NCBI GenBank assembly: GCA_023439185.1
Contig: JAEXOR010000065.1
Span: 226,260-290,259, forward strand
Direction: 5' to 3'
Length of the DNA: 64,000 bases
DNA from: Bacillota bacterium
GTDB lineage: Bacteria; Bacillota; Desulfotomaculia; Desulfotomaculales; Desulfallaceae
The translations under genes and the position numbers were made by a program. Below the pieces are notes generated by a model that was not told where the DNA came from, did not search any database, and saw nothing but the letters and a program-made list of their open reading frames with translations. Shown in pieces: positions 60,309-64,000 of the stretch. Position 1 is the stretch's first letter. Every line of letters starts with the position of its first letter.

Positions 60309-61259
60309 TTAATACGCGTTGCTCTCCATCATCTTGTCGAAGTGAGCGTTAACATGCTTGATGGTCTCCGGGTGGCGCAGGACAAAGATCGAGCCGCCGG
60401 CCAGGGCGAAAGAGGTGGTGGTGACGACTTCCCACAGGATGGCCCGTTTTGCCAGGGGACCCCATTCAGGAGATTCATCATCCGGGCTCTTGGCTTCCTT
60501 GGCTTTCCAGGCTTCCTGGCCCACAAAGCAGATTACCGGCATGGCCAGCATTTTATCGCCCATCAGTGCGCCCATGCGGGCCCGCTCCATGATGGAATAA
60601 GCATACTCAATGCCGTAACCCAGCGCGCCTACCAGCGGGTCGATGGCAATACGGTTGGCGGGCAGGTTCATTTCAGTCATCAGGATATTCAGCTGTTTGG
60701 CCAGGTTGATGTCCAGCGGGCTGGAGGCAATTACACTATGCCCGTTGACCATTGCCGCGGCGGTGATGGTTTTGTAATTTTTCTCGGTGGCGCAGCCAAT
60801 CAGGCACTGTTTGCCGTTTAAAGCTTCGCCGACTTTTTCCATGACGGCGGCGTCTTTATCTTCCACGCCGCAGCCGATTAACACCAGGGGTACGTCGACA
60901 GCGTCGGCCACTGCTTTAGCCGTTGCCGCGCACTCTTCGGGAGACGCGTCCTTAAAGTCGGGGTGCGCGCTCATGAAACGCAAGGCTATCAGGTTGGCGC
61001 CGTATTCCACGTTTTTCTTGGCCCAGGCCACCGGATCGGCCAGTACACCCTCAAAGGGTTTTTTCAAAATTTCGGGCCACTCGGTGGGCTCCATGTCCCA
61101 TACTTCCAGAGCCAAAACCGGGCGGTTGGGGATCTCACCTTCAAAGTGCAGGAAAGGCAGCGAGGTTTCTCCGCCGACTTTGACTGCCTTAGAGCCGGTG
61201 CCCAGTTCCATTTCTCCTACTTTGCTGGTCCATTTTTCTTTTGCTATCGTAACAGCCAT
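60309..61259 (-). CDS. acsD: Corrinoid/iron-sulfur protein small subunit AcsD
   Basis: A 316-residue TIM-barrel subunit of the corrinoid iron-sulfur protein. Family blocks are SKVGEMELGTGSKAVKVGGE near the start, LPFLHFEGEIPNRPVLALEV, WAKKNVEYGANLIALRF, VPLVLIGCGVEDKDAAVMEK and IAIDPLVGALGYGIEYAYSI. It forms a heterodimer with AcsC and supports the cobalamin that carries the methyl group. It is separated from acsE by a palindromic repeat and from cooC by 36 bases. Confidence 0.95.
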   Translation of the reverse strand: MAVTIAKEKWTSKVGEMELGTGSKAVKVGGETSLPFLHFEGEIPNRPVLALEVWDMEPTEWPEILKKPFEGVLADPVAWAKKNVEYGANLIALRFMSAHPDFKDASPEECAATAKAVADAVDVPLVLIGCGVEDKDAAVMEKVGEALNGKQCLIGCATEKNYKTITAAAMVNGHSVIASSPLDINLAKQLNILMTEMNLPANRIAIDPLVGALGYGIEYAYSIMERARMGALMGDKMLAMPVICFVGQEAWKAKEAKSPDDESPEWGPLAKRAILWEVVTTTSFALAGGSIFVLRHPETIKHVNAHFDKMMESNAY

Positions 61260-61295
61260 TACTAACGCTCCTTTCTACTACTTTATATCGCGGTA

Positions 61296-62054
61296 CTAAA
61301 GTATGGCGGCTTTCTTTAAAATCTCATCCACAGCCGCCACCGCGGGAGAATGATCGGGCAAGCTGATCAGCGGTTTGCTCAGCAGATCGTATTCCATCAC
61401 CTGTTCATCCGCGGGGATGGCGCCGATTAACTCCAGGCCGGTTTTTTCTATTTCCGGCATTAATGCATTGATGGAGCCCTCGTTAACCCTGGAAACCACC
61501 AGGTACATTTTCTTGATGTCCAGGTTTAAGTTTTCCACAAGTTCACGAATTCGGCCCGCTGAACGGATGCCGCGCGCCGAGGAATCACTGGTTATAAAAA
61601 GCACGTCCACATTCTGGGTTGTCCGCCTGCTTAGATGCTCCAGTCCGGCTTCGTTGTCCATGACCAGATAAGGATAGTTGTTGCTGAGTTCGGCCACAAA
61701 TCCCCGCAGGATGTTGTTGGCGTAACAATAACATCCCGCGCCTTCGGGGCCGCCCATCACCAGGAGGTCGACATTGTCGCCTTCGGCAAGGGATTCGTGC
61801 ACTTTATAGGCTACGTATTGGTCCTTGGTCATACCCGCCGGCAGCGGATCCAGGTTGTTATAAATCCTGGCCAGAATTTCGGCGATTGTCCCTTCAATTT
61901 CCAGTCCCAGCGCTTCATTGAGATTGGCATTGGCATCGGCGTCCACAGCCAAAATAGTCGTATTTTTTGTTTTGATCAGTTGCCTTATAATCAGCGAGCA
62001 TAATGTGGTTTTTCCCGTGCCCCCTTTGCCTGCCACTGCTATGTGAAATGCCAT
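61296..62054 (-). CDS. cooC: CooC/AcsF-type nickel-insertion ATPase
   Basis: A 252-residue MinD-like ATPase. The deviant P-loop is IAVAGKGGTGKTTLCSLI, followed by TTILAVDADANANLNEALG and VMGGPEGAGCYCYANNIL, the last holding the CxC-type metal-binding pair typical of CooC. DNEAGLEHLSRRTTQNVDVL and LVVSRVNEG complete the fold. It inserts nickel into CO dehydrogenase or acetyl-CoA synthase. Its position inside the acs operon favours maturation of AcsB (the AcsF role). Confidence 0.9.
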   Translation of the reverse strand: MAFHIAVAGKGGTGKTTLCSLIIRQLIKTKNTTILAVDADANANLNEALGLEIEGTIAEILARIYNNLDPLPAGMTKDQYVAYKVHESLAEGDNVDLLVMGGPEGAGCYCYANNILRGFVAELSNNYPYLVMDNEAGLEHLSRRTTQNVDVLFITSDSSARGIRSAGRIRELVENLNLDIKKMYLVVSRVNEGSINALMPEIEKTGLELIGAIPADEQVMEYDLLSKPLISLPDHSPAVAAVDEILKKAAIL

Positions 62055-62146
62055 AAGATTAATCCTCCCTTGGCTTGGTTATTAATTGCCGTGATTAAAC
62101 AGGTTTGCGGACCACACTTGCTCAGTATTTACTAAAACACCTGAAT

Positions 62147-63469
62147 TTACGCACCCCAGCGCTGTTTGATAAAGGACGGGATCCCGCCGGATTCTCTGGG
62201 TCCCACCAGCACTTCCCAGCCGCTCAGCTCATTAATCTTGCCGCTTAAAACAGCTACGCCGCCGGGGATGATTACTTTGCGGTGCGAAACTTTATCCGCT
62301 ACGCCGGAGGTGTTCAGCATTTCGGTGATTTTTTCCGGTGTAAATTTGCCCGCTGCCCAGCCGGTCATGACGGAAATGCCGTCGGTGTCCACCGGCAGGA
62401 TGTAGCCGTTGATCCGTCCGCTTTCAACGTCGCCCTGTACGCAGAAGTAGGTAAGGGAGAAGTTGGTGGTTACGAATACCGGATCATCCGGTCCCGGGTT
62501 GCCTATCGCGTACAGTTTTGATTCCACGGCGATGGGTTTTTGCGGGTCGGTGTAGATGTTCAGGCGCAGTGTGACCAGCGGCAGTACGTCGGCGGGATCG
62601 GCGGAATCAAACACAACGATGCCGGCGTACTTGGCAATATAAACACTGGCGTCCACCACAGCCTGGATGGGATCGGCATTATCGGCAAAGGTAATGGTGG
62701 GATAGCCGAAAGGACGGAATTTTTTCAGGGCCTGGCGGCGAATTTGGGTTTGGTCGGCCAGTACCTTGTTCACTTCCCGGGCGCCGGAATCAAGGAACAG
62801 TTTTTTGTAACCGGCTTTTTCCACCAGGGTGGCCAGTTCGTCAAGCCCGTTGCCCTTGACCACCAGCGGGGCGTCATATTTCTTGGCCAGTTCAACCATC
62901 GCTTCCAGGTTGGAGGCGTTGGCGCCGCAAATCAGCGGGTTATTGGTGCCGGCTGCTTCCAGCGCGCTGCCCATGGCGGCAGGATCTTCGCTGACCAGTA
63001 CCAGCGGAAATTCTGTGTTCTCCTGGACGGTTTTGGCCGCGGCGGCAAACTTGGCGCCGTCTCCGGAGGCGTTATATACCGCTACCAGATTGACATTGTG
63101 AATCTGACCCACGCGATCGAAAACCAGTTTGTTGATGGCCGCCACTTTGCCGGCGATATCATCGTCGGTGTCCTTGACGGAAATGGCAATGCCCGTGGGA
63201 TGTTCAAACCGCTTGTCATGACGGAACAGTACGGTTTCGTTCCCCAGCGCCACTTCTTTTTCGCCTTTGCCGATCTTGACCAGGGCCACCGGCGGCGCGG
63301 AGGCTGAATCAAGGGCTTCTTTGGCGGCGTCGCTTACATGCGGGCACTGATCCAGGCTGGCTTTACCGCTGGCCAGTTGCATGGCAAACGCCAGGCAGGT
63401 CGGTTGGCCGCAGTCCTTGCAGTTGGTTTTTGGAAGCTGTTTAAAAATCTCTAAACCTGTTAAACCCAT
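62147..63469 (-). CDS. acsC: Corrinoid/iron-sulfur protein large subunit AcsC
   Basis: 440 residues from ATG 63469, chosen because GAAAGGAG precedes it and the family begins MGLTGLEIFKQLPKTNCKDC. The frame upstream to 63589 runs through intergenic repeats and is not coding. The N-terminal [4Fe-4S] motif is CKDCGQPTCLAFAMQLASGKA with the last cysteine in LDQCPHV. The middle is a TIM barrel (LFRHDKRFEHPTGIAISVKD). The C-terminal cobalamin domain includes ESGRINGYILPVDTDGISVM and HRKVIIPGGVAVLSGKINEL. It carries the methyl-cobalt intermediate to AcsB. Confidence 0.95.
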   Translation of the reverse strand: MGLTGLEIFKQLPKTNCKDCGQPTCLAFAMQLASGKASLDQCPHVSDAAKEALDSASAPPVALVKIGKGEKEVALGNETVLFRHDKRFEHPTGIAISVKDTDDDIAGKVAAINKLVFDRVGQIHNVNLVAVYNASGDGAKFAAAAKTVQENTEFPLVLVSEDPAAMGSALEAAGTNNPLICGANASNLEAMVELAKKYDAPLVVKGNGLDELATLVEKAGYKKLFLDSGAREVNKVLADQTQIRRQALKKFRPFGYPTITFADNADPIQAVVDASVYIAKYAGIVVFDSADPADVLPLVTLRLNIYTDPQKPIAVESKLYAIGNPGPDDPVFVTTNFSLTYFCVQGDVESGRINGYILPVDTDGISVMTGWAAGKFTPEKITEMLNTSGVADKVSHRKVIIPGGVAVLSGKINELSGWEVLVGPRESGGIPSFIKQRWGA

Positions 63470-63506
63470 TACTCCAAACTCCTTTCTCTGAATCCTTGTA
63501 TACGTT

Positions 63507-63647
63507 GGGGACATTGGAACGTGTCCCCTATCTTTTAGATGGAATACCGGGACGGTGGGACACCCCAGCTTCAGCAGGGGTGTCCCCAATCCAATTAGGG
63601 GACATTCCTCGACCCGAAAGACATACCCCGAAGAGAGGTGTGTCCCC
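63507..63647. repeat. GGGGACA-type palindromic repeats, three copies, in the acsB-acsC gap
   Basis: At least three tandem units occur: GGGGACATT..GTGTCCCC, GGGACACCCC..GGGGTGTCCCC (with AGCTTCAGCAGG between) and GGGGACATTCCT..GTGTCCCC. Each can fold into a hairpin. The AGCTTCAGCAGG core is shared with 60237-60290. They separate acsB from acsC in an otherwise compact operon. Confidence 0.7.
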
Positions 63648-63680
63648 TTTCATTAACATTTCCCTTATCCGTTACATTAA

Positions 63681-64000
63681 TTACATCAGCGGATCCATAG
63701 TCAGGGCGGGGTGCCCTTTCTCCTCGAGGAAAGCCATAATCTCGTCACCGCTGGTACCCACCGACTCGTCCGCGATCTTATCCACGAACTCCTTGCCCAG
63801 ACCGGCGTTCTCCGCCGCCTCTTCCAGGATCGAGCGCAGCTCTTCCTTCAGTGCCTTGGGCATCCATACCAGACGTCCCAATCCGCCGTCGGCGGGCACG
63901 AACTTGGGCGAGCCCAGGTAAGATTTACCGATGCCCATGAAGCCGGGCATCTGGGCGCCGCCGCCGATGGTGCCGGCCAGGGTGGTGAAGGTCATCCCCG
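63681..64000 (-). CDS. acsB: Acetyl-CoA synthase AcsB, C-terminal fragment
   Basis: The frame is open to the right window edge, and only the last 106 or so codons are present. FTTLAGTIGGGAQMPGFMGI, YLGSPKFVPADGGLGRLVWM and PKALKEELRS match the extreme C-terminus of acetyl-CoA synthase/CODH alpha subunits, next to the A-cluster domain. The A-cluster cysteines themselves lie outside the window. The enzyme joins methyl, CO and CoA. It is the most upstream acs gene seen; the CODH gene acsA, if present, would be further right. Confidence 0.92.
   Translation of the reverse strand, partial: GMTFTTLAGTIGGGAQMPGFMGIGKSYLGSPKFVPADGGLGRLVWMPKALKEELRSILEEAAENAGLGKEFVDKIADESVGTSGDEIMAFLEEKGHPALTMDPLM

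Noticed and set aside
63470..63589. N-terminal extension of acsC
   Set aside because: It is translated from the palindromic repeats between acsB and acsC. AcsC homologues start at the methionine at 63469, which has a strong ribosome-binding site.
1..64000. CRISPR array or prophage
   Set aside because: I looked for regularly spaced direct repeats, cas-like genes and phage structural genes and found none. The only mobile elements are the IS and short palindromic repeats.

Overview
The window looks like a chromosome segment of a strictly anaerobic, spore-forming Peptococcaceae-type Firmicute (Desulfotomaculum / Pelotomaculum-like). This is an inference from gene content. There is a Wood-Ljungdahl operon for acetyl-CoA synthase and the corrinoid protein, several heterodisulfide-reductase-type electron-bifurcating gene sets, a complete anaerobic corrin-ring block, Firmicute primosome genes (DnaD/DnaI), a SleB-type cell-wall hydrolase, and a succinate dehydrogenase/fumarase operon as in syntrophic propionate oxidisers.

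Layout. 1-3461: three secreted or lipid-anchored proteins of unknown role, read leftward with non-ATG starts. 3462-6492: a structured leader, a truncated secreted-protein gene, a complete IS1182-like element, a decayed toxin-antitoxin pair and an intact ParE/Phd pair. 6535-10442: accessory genes (HTH-methyltransferase fusion, tRNA-Pro, starch-binding-domain protein, P-loop/Asp23 fusion, LysM-SleB hydrolase). 10569-17923: ten tightly overlapping cbi genes, cbiD-E-T-L-F-G-H-J-X-C in transcription order. 17998-20807: dnaI and dnaD, then the divergent GAPDH gene. 20931-25414: hdrCBA. 25687-29221: an ArsB/NhaD-type permease and a chemoreceptor.

29374-38495 is the most distinctive part. It is a probable organosulfonate island for sulfolactate (possibly reached from cysteate): a ComC-like sulfolactate dehydrogenase, sulfolactate sulfo-lyase SuyAB, a TauE/SafE-type exporter, a TAXI-TRAP transporter, a third UxaA-family protein lacking the usual KCGxSD signature, and a FadR-type regulator. 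Two long matching elements containing perfect TGGTnnnACCA palindromes, with a weaker third copy, sit at the promoters of the catabolic and transport genes. The suyA leader carries a 17-nt inverted repeat and a four-codon ORF with a perfect ribosome-binding site.

38786-43639: fumarase (two subunits) and a membrane-anchored succinate dehydrogenase/fumarate reductase. 44226-44612: an unknown small protein. 44875-58996: a ten-gene leftward operon, hdrA-flxD-flxC-flxB-flxA-hdrD-like-hdrA::gltD-mvhD-metV-metF, which joins an Flx/Hdr NADH-linked bifurcation module to methylene-tetrahydrofolate reductase. 59393-64000: acsB (C-terminal part only)-acsC-cooC-acsD-acsE.

How the parts fit: MetVF and AcsE carry the methyl group to the corrinoid protein AcsCD and on to AcsB, the cbi genes make the corrinoid, and the Flx/Hdr modules balance NADH, ferredoxin and thiol electrons. 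SuyAB would yield pyruvate for central metabolism and sulfite as electron acceptor or export product. No dsr genes lie in this window, so sulfite reduction is not shown here.
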